15,053 nt of DNA from Dehalococcoidia bacterium (GCA_030603485.1 JAUVXS010000025.1:1-15053); one strand, 5' to 3'. Shown: positions 7,253-14,766, counted from the first letter of the stretch. The notes: a model not told the origin generated them from the sequence alone. Made by a program: numbers and translations.

Positions 7253-10200
7253 ATGAACATACTACACTCTAATACAGATCCTAACCTGCTCCAGCGTTTC
7301 AAGGAAATGCTGGGAGGCTCTACCCGCGCAGACATAGCCGTTGGCTTTTTCTTCATCTCCGGTTTCGAGGCCGTGGCCGAAGACCTATCACGACTTGACA
7401 AGGTCCGCATCCTGGTTGGACGCGCCGACCGTAAAGTATTGGAGGAAGTCGCGTTGGGTCTTCAGCAGGCAGAAGCCTTGAAGGCTCACCTTGAGCTTAA
7501 CCAGACAGTGCGCCGGAGTGAGCTGCAGCAGGCGGCAGGACAGTTAGTTCAGAACATCGGCACGGGCGTGAGCCAGCTACCACAGACAGAAGGTTCTGAG
7601 CAGGCTGTAGCCAAGCTGCGTGACCTCGTTACCGCTGGCAAGGTCCAGGTGCACGCGTATTTGAAGAGTTCCCTTCACGCTAAGGCTTATCTCTGCTGGT
7701 ACCCGGAGGGTTCCGTCGACCCCGGCTCGGCAATCGTCGGCTCCTCCAACTTCACCCTAGCGGGCTTCTCTGGCAATACAGAGCTCAACGTCCGCGTAAC
7801 CGGGGACGCCGAGATGCAGGCCCTCAAGGAGTGGTTTGAGTCCCTCTGGAGTGATTCGGCTGATATCACTGGGGACTTCTTAGCTGAACTTAACCGCTCG
7901 TGGCCCCTAGCGGAAACCCCACCCTACCACGTGTACCTGAAAGCGCTATACGAACTATACGGGGATGAAGTCACGGGAGCTCTACCGGCACCGCCACCAC
8001 CGCGGGAACCAAAACTGGCTAACTTCCAGCTGGACGCCGTCAGCAGGGCACTCAGGATGATTGACCTTCACGGTGGCTGCTTCATCGGTGACGTTGTTGG
8101 GCTGGGAAAGTCCTACATCGGCTCCGAGATACTTCGTCAGCTTCGTTATACAGAGAAGGGAGACCCTCTGATTATCTGTCCTGCTGGCCTTGTACCCATG
8201 TGGGAGCGCATGAATGAGTTGTTCCAGTTGGGTGCCGTAGTGGTCTCCATGTCCAAGATAGTGCCGAAACCTTCAGCCCAGTGGGATGAAGAGGCCGAGG
8301 AGTACCTTGACGAGCCGATAGAAGGTCCCGGTCTGGTACTATCGGAGGTCTATAGCAATCGGGGGCCAGTGCTAATAGATGAGGCCCACAACTTCAGGAA
8401 CCTAAACCGGCGCTACCGGGCATTATCAGAGTATCTGGATGGTGGAGACCACAAGGTTGTTTTGCTATCAGCTACCCCACAAAACCTTGGACCACGTGAC
8501 ATCTACCGTCAACTGCGTCTATTTTTAGATGAAGTAGACCACGGACTGAATTTGGAACCGCTGGCGCTTGAGGAATACTTCGCCGCCGTCCAGGCGTGGC
8601 ACCAGTACAGGATAGAATTCGAGAACTGGCAAATGGCGTACGCACTTTGGCAAGTGAAAGGGAAGAAAAAAGAAGAGCCACCCGCACGCCCCAGTGAACC
8701 GACCTATCCAAAAGCTGATATTGAGCGGATTCTAACGCCAGTATTCATACGCCGTCGGAGACGAGATATCACAGAGCTGTACGGGAACAAAGCTGAGATC
8801 AATGGCAAGCCGGTTCAGTTTCCCACACCTAAGTTGGAGAACATTCCATATTTACTAAATCGCGTCTATGCAAAGACTGGGTCTCTTGATAACCTGCTGG
8901 GGAAACTTAGGCAACACAAGGCAGCACGCTACCGGGTAACTGAGTACATAAAACCATCGGCTCGAAACAAGACCCAGTACCGTGACCTGTATCGGGCGAA
9001 GAGCCGCATTGCAGCTCTGATGTCCGCGCTACTGGGAAAACGTTTGGAGTCCAGCGTTGTAGCCTTCCGTTCAACTCTAGAGTCATTGATAGCCAGCAAC
9101 CGTAACTTCAAGAACGCATTGGAGGCCAGTTATGTGCCCATCGGTCAGACAGCGACCAGACTCCTGGCGGGAGACAGTTTTGACCCTGATGAGGCACTTG
9201 AGATATTGCACGCTGAAGAGAAGCGTCGCACCGAGGCAAATGAGCCACGATCGAAGCTCGTACATCCTACAGAAGATTTCAACATAGATGAATGGATACA
9301 GGATCTTGACGCGGACTACGCCATACTGTCCAGCATTTATCAATCTATTGCCAAGATCGAACCGGAAGATGACGACAAACTACATTCCCTACGAAAGTTT
9401 ATCGCGGGTCTCGATAAAGATGAGAAGATCGTTATCTTCTCCGAAGCTGAGACGACGGTTGAATACCTCTTCGAGCAACTGAACCCAAGCGGCAAAGATC
9501 GGTCAATCGCGCGGTTAAGCGGAAGTAACCGTGACCAGGTAGCAAGCGTACTGAAGCGATTCGCGCCGGATGCCAACTTGAAGAAAGGCCGGGATGGCAA
9601 AACGATTGAGCGGATGCCTGGTCCCGAGGTAAGGATACTCATCGCTACTGACGTGGTATCTGAAGGCCAGAACCTGCAAGACTGTGGTCGCGTGTTGAAC
9701 TATGATCTCCACTGGAACCCGGTAAAATTGATACAACGTTTCGGTCGAGTAGACCGGATCGGGACGGATTACGCAGAGATAAACCTCAATAACATGTGGC
9801 CGGACACCGATATCGACAACACACTGTCCCTCACTGACCGGTTGCTCCGAAGGGTTCAGTCATTCCATGACCTGATTGGACTCGACAATAGACTATTAGA
9901 CACCAGAGAAAAACTAAACACCAATGCAATGTACCGCATCTATGTCAAGGGCCAGTTGCCTGATGACGACGATGCACTGGATGATATCGCTGCTCATCAG
10001 GTAGGAGTAGCCCTCCTTCTGCACCTCCAGCAGGAGGACCCCACGTTGTGGGAGACTATCACGAATCTGCCGGACGGCATTAGGACAGCGAAGCCAGTGA
10101 AGCAAAAGGCACCTAAGACAGAAGATGCCGAAGGACAGCGCTATGCACAGCAAGTCTTAGAGATTGAAGGGGCTCAAATGCCAATGATGACGCCTGAGCA

Positions 10201-10780
10201 GGAACAGGGCATCGAGTCGCCTTTCGACGATCCTCGCCCAGACGAAAGTGTGGTTTTGTTGAGCGCTACCGGCGTGGTCTGGTCCTATGCCGTTGATGAC
10301 CGGCTTATCCCTAGATCCATCACACCGTCGCAGTTGATTGCGGCCCTGCAATGCGACCCTTCGACGCCGGGGCAGAAGTTGCCAGAGAAACACAATGACC
10401 GTGTGATGGCAGGGTACCGTCAGTTCCGACAGGATGCTGAGCATCGTTTGGGGAGAAGCCGTCGCCCTGGATCAGATTCCCAAATACGCCGCTATCTCTC
10501 GAAGTACCTAAACTTTGCGCGTGAAGAAGCAAACGATAATTCTGAGGAACTCCAGCGCATCGCAGTTCTGCGACAGATCTTCCTGGACAAGTTGCCAGAG
10601 TCGGTGCTCCCAGAATTGCGGGACATCCGCGAACTGGGTCTCGAAGGTACCGGTCTCATTAGACGGTTGGAGGCTCTGCGCTTCCGCTATCGACTGGCTC
10701 CAATAGCAGATGATGAGGTGGGGGAGACGACGATGGAGACTGAGATCGTTCGGATTGTCTGTAGCGAAGGACTTCTGTAA
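7253..10780 (+). CDS. PLD-nuclease / SNF2 (RapA-like) helicase fusion, predicted restriction translocase
   Basis: This is a 1175-residue predicted DNA-translocating nuclease. The N-terminal PLD-like domain (about 1-200) has H142 and K144 in SLHAKAYL, then GSSNFT (163-168) and TELNV, the usual single HKD-type half-site of restriction-linked PLD enzymes; dimerisation would complete the site. The superfamily 2 helicase follows: Walker A GDVVGLGKS near 278-286, DEAH at 376-379, SATP at 406-409, motif V ATDVVSEGQNLQ, and motif VI QRFGRVDRIG at 828-837, closest in style to RapA/SNF2 proteins. The remaining 340 residues are an unassigned helical tail. The start has AGAGGA five bases upstream. It follows the methyltransferase by 42 bases and is almost certainly its partner. 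The pair recalls class 1 DISARM (SNF2 helicase, methylase, PLD), but here PLD and helicase are one chain and DrmA and DrmB are absent. Confidence 0.92.
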   Translation: MNILHSNTDPNLLQRFKEMLGGSTRADIAVGFFFISGFEAVAEDLSRLDKVRILVGRADRKVLEEVALGLQQAEALKAHLELNQTVRRSELQQAAGQLVQNIGTGVSQLPQTEGSEQAVAKLRDLVTAGKVQVHAYLKSSLHAKAYLCWYPEGSVDPGSAIVGSSNFTLAGFSGNTELNVRVTGDAEMQALKEWFESLWSDSADITGDFLAELNRSWPLAETPPYHVYLKALYELYGDEVTGALPAPPPPREPKLANFQLDAVSRALRMIDLHGGCFIGDVVGLGKSYIGSEILRQLRYTEKGDPLIICPAGLVPMWERMNELFQLGAVVVSMSKIVPKPSAQWDEEAEEYLDEPIEGPGLVLSEVYSNRGPVLIDEAHNFRNLNRRYRALSEYLDGGDHKVVLLSATPQNLGPRDIYRQLRLFLDEVDHGLNLEPLALEEYFAAVQAWHQYRIEFENWQMAYALWQVKGKKKEEPPARPSEPTYPKADIERILTPVFIRRRRRDITELYGNKAEINGKPVQFPTPKLENIPYLLNRVYAKTGSLDNLLGKLRQHKAARYRVTEYIKPSARNKTQYRDLYRAKSRIAALMSALLGKRLESSVVAFRSTLESLIASNRNFKNALEASYVPIGQTATRLLAGDSFDPDEALEILHAEEKRRTEANEPRSKLVHPTEDFNIDEWIQDLDADYAILSSIYQSIAKIEPEDDDKLHSLRKFIAGLDKDEKIVIFSEAETTVEYLFEQLNPSGKDRSIARLSGSNRDQVASVLKRFAPDANLKKGRDGKTIERMPGPEVRILIATDVVSEGQNLQDCGRVLNYDLHWNPVKLIQRFGRVDRIGTDYAEINLNNMWPDTDIDNTLSLTDRLLRRVQSFHDLIGLDNRLLDTREKLNTNAMYRIYVKGQLPDDDDALDDIAAHQVGVALLLHLQQEDPTLWETITNLPDGIRTAKPVKQKAPKTEDAEGQRYAQQVLEIEGAQMPMMTPEQEQGIESPFDDPRPDESVVLLSATGVVWSYAVDDRLIPRSITPSQLIAALQCDPSTPGQKLPEKHNDRVMAGYRQFRQDAEHRLGRSRRPGSDSQIRRYLSKYLNFAREEANDNSEELQRIAVLRQIFLDKLPESVLPELRDIRELGLEGTGLIRRLEALRFRYRLAPIADDEVGETTMETEIVRIVCSEGLL

Positions 10781-10846
10781 GAGTGCGGGATTTGAGAAGA
10801 TGGCGGAGTTCAACTTCCTGTAATAGTTTTTATTAGGGGGTTACAA

Positions 10847-11422
10847 ATGGCAACTATATTTGGGCAAGAAGGAAGAAATCTTTATAGCGCGTTTTTTATC
10901 CCAGACACAGCGAAACGTCGTGCAGCACTAGATGAATGGATCAAGTCAATAGCTCCTGTTATTCAGGCTGCTGTAACTCAGGAATTACAGGACCTTGTCG
11001 AATTTGTGACGGAAAACCGATGGACTGAAGAAGGATGGAGACGAGGAGAAGAAAAGTTACGTCGAATACAGAATGATTATCATCTCGTCATGGATATTAA
11101 ACTTCGTACAATCGGTTCAAGAGAACAAATCAAAGTGAAAGGGAAATTACCTGATCCTGTTGTTCGTACGACCGAAATAGACTTGCATGGGATGAAAGCC
11201 GCTGAAGCCATGCCGCTCGTAGAGAATTTTCTACAAGAAAGTTATAAGGTTCATGAGCGTAAAGTATGGATTATTCATGGGAAAGGAGAAGGTATTCTTC
11301 GGGAGGAAGTTAGGAAACGTCTTGGGCACCATCCATTGGTAGAATCATTCGCGCCAGCAGATCAAGCCCACGGTGAGGAAGGTGCTACGCAAGTAGATAT
11401 AAAAGAATGGGAATTTAGCTAA
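10847..11422 (+). CDS. Smr-domain protein (putative small MutS-related nuclease)
   Basis: This is a 191-residue protein. The C-terminal Smr domain (about 108-187) shows both family signatures: DLHG at 112-115 and HGKGEGILR at 144-152, close to the consensus HGxGxGxLR. Smr domains have nicking or RNA-cleaving activity in proteins such as MutS2 and SmrB. The N-terminal 100 residues are mostly helical and charged and do not look like MutS or a known ribosome-binding extension. GGGGG at 10836-10840 lies six bases before the ATG. It begins 66 bases after the helicase gene and 12 bases before the next small frame, on the same strand. Its DNA is much richer in A and T than the helicase gene, so it may belong to a separately acquired module. 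I infer a role as an accessory nuclease; a housekeeping role cannot be ruled out. Confidence 0.87.
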   Translation: MATIFGQEGRNLYSAFFIPDTAKRRAALDEWIKSIAPVIQAAVTQELQDLVEFVTENRWTEEGWRRGEEKLRRIQNDYHLVMDIKLRTIGSREQIKVKGKLPDPVVRTTEIDLHGMKAAEAMPLVENFLQESYKVHERKVWIIHGKGEGILREEVRKRLGHHPLVESFAPADQAHGEEGATQVDIKEWEFS

Positions 11423-11434
11423 GGGAGCATAACA

Positions 11435-11533
11435 ATGGCTAATATCAATGGTCCGCAGCCTGATGTTAAATATTGTCCTGAGTGCAAAGAGGCTCTCAAT
11501 AACGTTCCGCGAGGAGGGTCTTGTAATGAGTGA
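11435..11533 (+). CDS. 32-residue Cys-motif microprotein overlapping the next gene
   Basis: An ATG at 11435 with a GGGAG site just upstream (11424-11428) opens 32 codons ending in TGA at 11531-11533. The product contains KYCPECKEAL and a third Cys near the end (GGSC), that is, the first knuckle of a zinc ribbon with no clear second half. Its frame overlaps the ATG of the next gene (11526) by eight bases, and the ribosome site of that gene (GAGGAGGG, 11511-11518) lies inside this frame. It fits either a translated leader that couples translation to the DUF262 gene, or the truncated remnant of a small zinc-ribbon protein of the CPxCxxxLxNVPR type. No homologue can be checked here. Confidence 0.5.
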   Translation: MANINGPQPDVKYCPECKEALNNVPRGGSCNE

Positions 11534-13784
11534 AACTGTTTTTACAGAAGTTCGCTATGATCTCAATTCACTAGTAAAATATATTGAATTAGGTGAAATA
11601 GGCTTGCCTGATATACAGAGACCTTTTATTTGGAAAAATGCTAAGGTTCGCGACCTTTTTGACTCAATGTATAAAGGATTTCCGATCGGATACCTACTAT
11701 TCTGGCAAAATGCTCTTACCGATGATAGCCGAGCTATCGGTGTTGAATCAAAGCAAAAAGTTCCACGACTACTTATTATAGATGGGCAGCAAAGGCTAAC
11801 TTCTCTATATGCTGTGTTAAAAAATATCCCGGTTATTCGTGAAGGTTATGACGCCGAAAAGATAAAGATAGCATTCAATCCTGTCCTCGAAAAATTCGAG
11901 GTAGCGGATGCAGCTATACAGCGCGACAAAGCGTATATTTCAGATATCTCAAGTATATGGAGTAATGATACAGATATCTTTGACCTGGTGGATAATTACC
12001 TTGTCAACCTCCAAGCTTCACGTGAGGTAGCGGAAGAAGAGAAAAAACAAATACGGAAAACGATTTCAAAACTTCAAAACCTGCTCAGTTTCCCTTTTAC
12101 GGCACTCGAACTCTCGGCTGGAATAACCGAAGAGCAGGTCGCAAACGTTTTTGTCAGGATAAATAGTATGGGAACGCCTCTAAACCAGGCTGATTTCATA
12201 TTAACATTGATGTCTGTTTTTTGGGATGATGGAAGAACTCAGCTAGAGAGTTTCTGCAGAGAGGCAAGAAGACCAGGGGTAGGTTTATCTTCTCCATATA
12301 ATCATTTTATTCATCCAGATCCTGACCAGCTACTAAGAGTATGCGTGGGTCTGGGTTTTAAACGAGCGCGGCTTCAATATGTCTATTCTATCCTTCGGGG
12401 AAAGGATCTGGATACAGAACAATTCAGTGAAGAGCGGAGGGTAGAACAATTCGACATATTAAAACGTGCCCAAGACCGAGTGCTTTACTTACAGTACTGG
12501 CATGATTTCATGAAAGCAATCCGCCAAGCTGGATTCTGTAGTATGAAGATGATCAGTTCACAAAATAACCTGCTTTTTTCCTATATTATATACCTTATCG
12601 GAAGGACCGAGTTTCACGTAGAAGAGTTTACTCTCAGACGGGTCATCGCTCGCTGGTTTTTTATGTCTAGCCTCACCGGCCGATTTACTGGATCTCCGGA
12701 ATCAGCTATGGAATTTGACTTGGCTCGCTTCCGTGATGTGAAGGATGCTGATACTTTTGTGAAAATTTTGGATAGAATCTGTGATACGAGTTTGACAGAT
12801 GATTTCTGGAGCATTAGTTTACCGAATGAGTTATCAACTTCTTCTCCTCGGAGCCCATCTCTATTTGCCTACCAAGCCGCTTTAGTTCTCCTTAATGCGA
12901 ATGCACTTTTCTCTCAGTTAAGAGTAAGTGATTTATTCGACCCATCGGTTCAAGCAAACAGAGCATCTATTGAGAAACACCACTTGTTTCCCAGGAGTTA
13001 TTTGAAGTCAAGAGGTATTTCATCTATCCGAGACACAAACCAGATCGCTAATTTCGCTTTGGTCGAATGGGGAGATAATGCTGAAATATCTAATAAAGCT
13101 CCGGCCGAGTACGTACCTGTACTTACCCAAAGATTTAATCAGCTCCAGTTAAAAAATATGTATTTCTGGCACGCTTTACCCGATGGTTGGGAATCACTTG
13201 AATATAATGAATTTTTAGTCCGTAGGCGAGTTATGATTGCAAAAGTCATCAAGGAAGGTTTCCAGTACTTGTCTTCTGAAGCCTCTCCAGAAATTGAGAC
13301 TATTGTGCCGTTGTCGATTGAAGAATTAGCATTAACGGGAGAGACGACTGAGGTTGAATTCAAATCAACTCTTCGCGTAAATCTGCATACAGGACAGAAA
13401 GACCCTCGGATGGAACTGGCCTGCATTAAAACCATTGCCGGCTTCATAAATACAAAAGGCGGTACGCTTATTGTCGGCGTTACGAATGACGGAATTTCCC
13501 TTGGATTAGGGAGCGACCAGTTTGCCAGCGAAGATAAAATGGCCCTCCACCTAGCGAACCTGATAAATGAAAAAATCGGCCCTCAGCATATGATTAATAT
13601 ACATCCCAGATTCGATGATCACAACGGAAAACGCGTTTTGCTGGTGGAATGCTGGGCATCTAAGATTCCAGTATTCGTTAAAGAGGAAAATGACGTGAGG
13701 TTCTATATCAGAACCGGCACATCTACCACTGAACTAAATCCCAGCCAAACTCATGATTTTATTAAACAAAGATTTGAAAAATAG
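11526..13784 (+). CDS. DUF262-HNH protein fused to a Schlafen AlbA_2 domain
   Basis: This is a 752-residue protein. The N-terminal DUF262 domain has LPDIQRPFIW (27-36) and the nucleotide-handling motif DGQQR (86-90), as in GmrS, BrxU and SspE. FVRINSMGTPLNQADF follows in the middle. An HNH-type site resembling DUF1524 lies at about 484-525: KHHLFP (H485, H486), N505, then NFALVEWGDN. The C-terminal 600-752 is a Schlafen AlbA_2 domain: TEVEFKSTLR (608-617), AGFINTKGGTLIVGV (near 638-652), and a closing segment with FYIRTGTST. DUF262-HNH enzymes cut modified DNA; AlbA_2 domains bind nucleic acids, and some Schlafen proteins are RNases. The frame is open upstream to 11448, but I chose ATG 11526 because GAGGAGGG sits seven bases before it and the extension lacks family sequence. 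Confidence 0.9.
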   Translation: MSETVFTEVRYDLNSLVKYIELGEIGLPDIQRPFIWKNAKVRDLFDSMYKGFPIGYLLFWQNALTDDSRAIGVESKQKVPRLLIIDGQQRLTSLYAVLKNIPVIREGYDAEKIKIAFNPVLEKFEVADAAIQRDKAYISDISSIWSNDTDIFDLVDNYLVNLQASREVAEEEKKQIRKTISKLQNLLSFPFTALELSAGITEEQVANVFVRINSMGTPLNQADFILTLMSVFWDDGRTQLESFCREARRPGVGLSSPYNHFIHPDPDQLLRVCVGLGFKRARLQYVYSILRGKDLDTEQFSEERRVEQFDILKRAQDRVLYLQYWHDFMKAIRQAGFCSMKMISSQNNLLFSYIIYLIGRTEFHVEEFTLRRVIARWFFMSSLTGRFTGSPESAMEFDLARFRDVKDADTFVKILDRICDTSLTDDFWSISLPNELSTSSPRSPSLFAYQAALVLLNANALFSQLRVSDLFDPSVQANRASIEKHHLFPRSYLKSRGISSIRDTNQIANFALVEWGDNAEISNKAPAEYVPVLTQRFNQLQLKNMYFWHALPDGWESLEYNEFLVRRRVMIAKVIKEGFQYLSSEASPEIETIVPLSIEELALTGETTEVEFKSTLRVNLHTGQKDPRMELACIKTIAGFINTKGGTLIVGVTNDGISLGLGSDQFASEDKMALHLANLINEKIGPQHMINIHPRFDDHNGKRVLLVECWASKIPVFVKEENDVRFYIRTGTSTTELNPSQTHDFIKQRFEK

Positions 13785-13856
13785 CAGAGTGTAGTCAAGG
13801 TTAATCTATCAACGCCACTAACTAAAAGAATGGACTCCTTTGTGGATGCAGGTCAC

Positions 13857-13862
13857 TATAAT
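13857..13862 (+). promoter_or_regulatory. Candidate -10 element for the 123-residue gene
   Basis: A perfect TATAAT hexamer lies at 13857-13862, about 35 bases before the ATG at 13898. No good -35 is present at 16-18 bases (the best partial match, TGGACT at 13831, leaves 20), and there is no extended -10. It would make the following gene independent of the upstream cluster, but the case is weak. Confidence 0.28.
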
Positions 13863-13897
13863 TGACGTAATTAAGCCAATAAAACATGAGGTGTAAC

Positions 13898-14269
13898 ATG
13901 AATGTTATGAGAATACTAATGGGCAAGCTGAAAGACGGTGATATACTAGTTACTCCAGTCCAAAGCAAGAAGTTCATAGTAGAGCATATTTCAGAAGCCG
14001 AAGTCATACTTTCAATTGGTGAGGGATGGAGAACTACTATACCTGCTAAGTGTTTGAACGGAATCCCCAATTTCCTAAAGGGCAAGGATTGGGTTAAAAT
14101 AGGTGCCATACACGACTATGCAAGTAAACCAGGCACACTCGAAGACTATATGAATAATTCCAAGCCAGAGAAGAGAAGTACCGGTAACTATGTTGCATCT
14201 CTCCTAGAACATGCTGAGATAGTTGATATTGATAGGAAGCCTCCCAGTAAGGTAAGACTGAGCCTATAA
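13898..14269 (+). CDS. Hypothetical 123-residue protein
   Basis: I do not recognise this family. The product is soluble, with no signal peptide or membrane helix. The first half (about 8-75) looks beta-rich, with KLKDGDILVTP, then EGWRTTIPAKCL and DWVKIGAIH. The last 30 residues (STGNYVASLLEHAEIVDID, then KVRLSL) read like a small winged-helix unit of the kind seen in accessory proteins of restriction enzymes; that is inference from pattern only. I prefer the ATG at 13898 over 13886 because GAGGTG (13888-13893) then lies four bases upstream of it. The gene is 113 bases after the DUF262-AlbA_2 gene on the same strand and could be either the last gene of that cluster or an independent cargo gene with its own -10 element. 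Confidence 0.65.
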   Translation: MNVMRILMGKLKDGDILVTPVQSKKFIVEHISEAEVILSIGEGWRTTIPAKCLNGIPNFLKGKDWVKIGAIHDYASKPGTLEDYMNNSKPEKRSTGNYVASLLEHAEIVDIDRKPPSKVRLSL

Positions 14270-14329
14270 TCTCTATGGCCTTACTGAAAAAGAGATTGAG
14301 ATTGTGGAAGGTTCTAGTGCAAAGGGTGG

Positions 14330-14409
14330 GGATGGAGACTAATCAACAGAATTACATGAAAAAGGGAATTGTTTCAGGTATAGTTCGACTCTATTCAGTC
14401 TCCCGATCC
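14330..14409 (+). other. Structured element with tRNA-like T-arm (possible degenerate tRNA or small RNA)
   Basis: An outer helix pairs GGAT plus GGAGACT (14330-14340) with AGTCTCC, a two-base bulge and ATCC (14397-14409). Inside are the hairpin TGAAA/TTTCA (14357-14361 with 14372-14376) and GTATAG-TTCGACT-CTATTC (14378-14396). The last loop matches the tRNA T-loop consensus TTCGANT and abuts the outer stem without a gap, as T-arm and acceptor stem do in tRNA. The anticodon loop would be 10 bases and no D-arm is evident, so it is not a functional tRNA as read. It could be a tRNA relic at an integration site, a small RNA, or chance. Confidence 0.3.
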
Positions 14410-14480
14410 GTAGCGTAACCTCTTCAATCTGCACATTTCGTCACCTTATTAAACGCAATCGTCTACATAATTGACATCAG

Positions 14481-14520
14481 ATAGTAAAGTATTGACATTA
14501 CTATTCTTTACTATTATAGT
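14481..14520 (+). promoter_or_regulatory. Promoter and likely operator of the toxin-antitoxin module
   Basis: TTGACA (14492-14497), a 17-base spacer and TATAGT (14515-14520) make a near-consensus sigma-70 promoter. The same stretch carries four half-sites: ATAGT at 14481-14485, ACTAT at 14500-14504 and 14510-14514, and ATAGT at 14516-14520. The last two form ACTAT-T-ATAGT over the -10, and TTACTATT recurs with a 10-base period (14498 and 14508). Short repeats one helical turn apart are what ribbon-helix-helix antitoxins bind, so autorepression is likely. Confidence 0.7.
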
Positions 14521-14553
14521 ATTATCAATATTTAACTTACCAAGAGGTTTGTT

Positions 14554-14739
14554 ATGGCGAAGAAACCCATGTCTATGGAGATCCCGGAGACTCTAGCTTC
14601 ATCTTTGGACGAACTCGCGAAAAGAACAGGTAGAAAGAAGAATCTTTTGCTAGCAGCATCTTTGGACGATTTCCTCAAAGCGACTGAAGTAGAACAGGAA
14701 AAAGTTATAAGAAAATACTTGGATACGTACCAGAAGTAG
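14554..14739 (+). CDS. Ribbon-helix-helix (CopG-like) antitoxin
   Basis: This is a 61-residue protein with the layout of a CopG/Arc-type DNA-binding antitoxin: a short beta strand (MSMEIPETL), helix 1 (ASSLDELAKRTG), then RKKNLLLAASLDDFLKA as helix 2, and a charged C-terminal tail (EVEQEKVIRKYL) of the type that wraps and blocks the partner toxin. AGAGG (14543-14547) lies six bases before the ATG. It is followed after 27 bases by a PIN-domain gene, the usual antitoxin-then-toxin order, and is preceded by a strong promoter with repeated half-sites that the protein probably represses. Confidence 0.82.
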   Translation: MAKKPMSMEIPETLASSLDELAKRTGRKKNLLLAASLDDFLKATEVEQEKVIRKYLDTYQK

Positions 14740-14766
14740 AATCTTAATTATTGAGGTAAATGAGCT

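Larger units (their letters stand above)
14270..14553. other. Intergenic region with structured element and toxin-antitoxin promoter
   Basis: No coding frame of note is present. From left to right it contains an inverted-repeat structure at 14330-14409 with a tRNA-like T-arm, a featureless stretch to about 14470, and the strong promoter and operator repeats at 14481-14520 belonging to the antitoxin gene. Confidence 0.6.

Noticed and set aside
4076..10780. Complete DISARM system
   Set aside because: No DrmA- or DrmB-like gene is present and the PLD domain is fused to the helicase, so only part of the gene content matches.
11448..11525. Upstream extension of the DUF262 gene to a start at 11448
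   Set aside because: The extension lacks a ribosome site and family sequence, and overlaps the microprotein frame; ATG 11526 has a strong site at the right distance.
14245..14286. Inverted repeat CAGTAAGG/CCTTACTG spanning the stop of the 123-residue gene as terminator
   Set aside because: The loop is 26 bases long and no U-tract follows on the plus strand; the A-run after it does not support termination.
14330..14409. Integron attC site
   Set aside because: The imperfect palindrome lacks the conserved GTTRRRY and RYYYAAC core ends, and no integrase gene is in the window.
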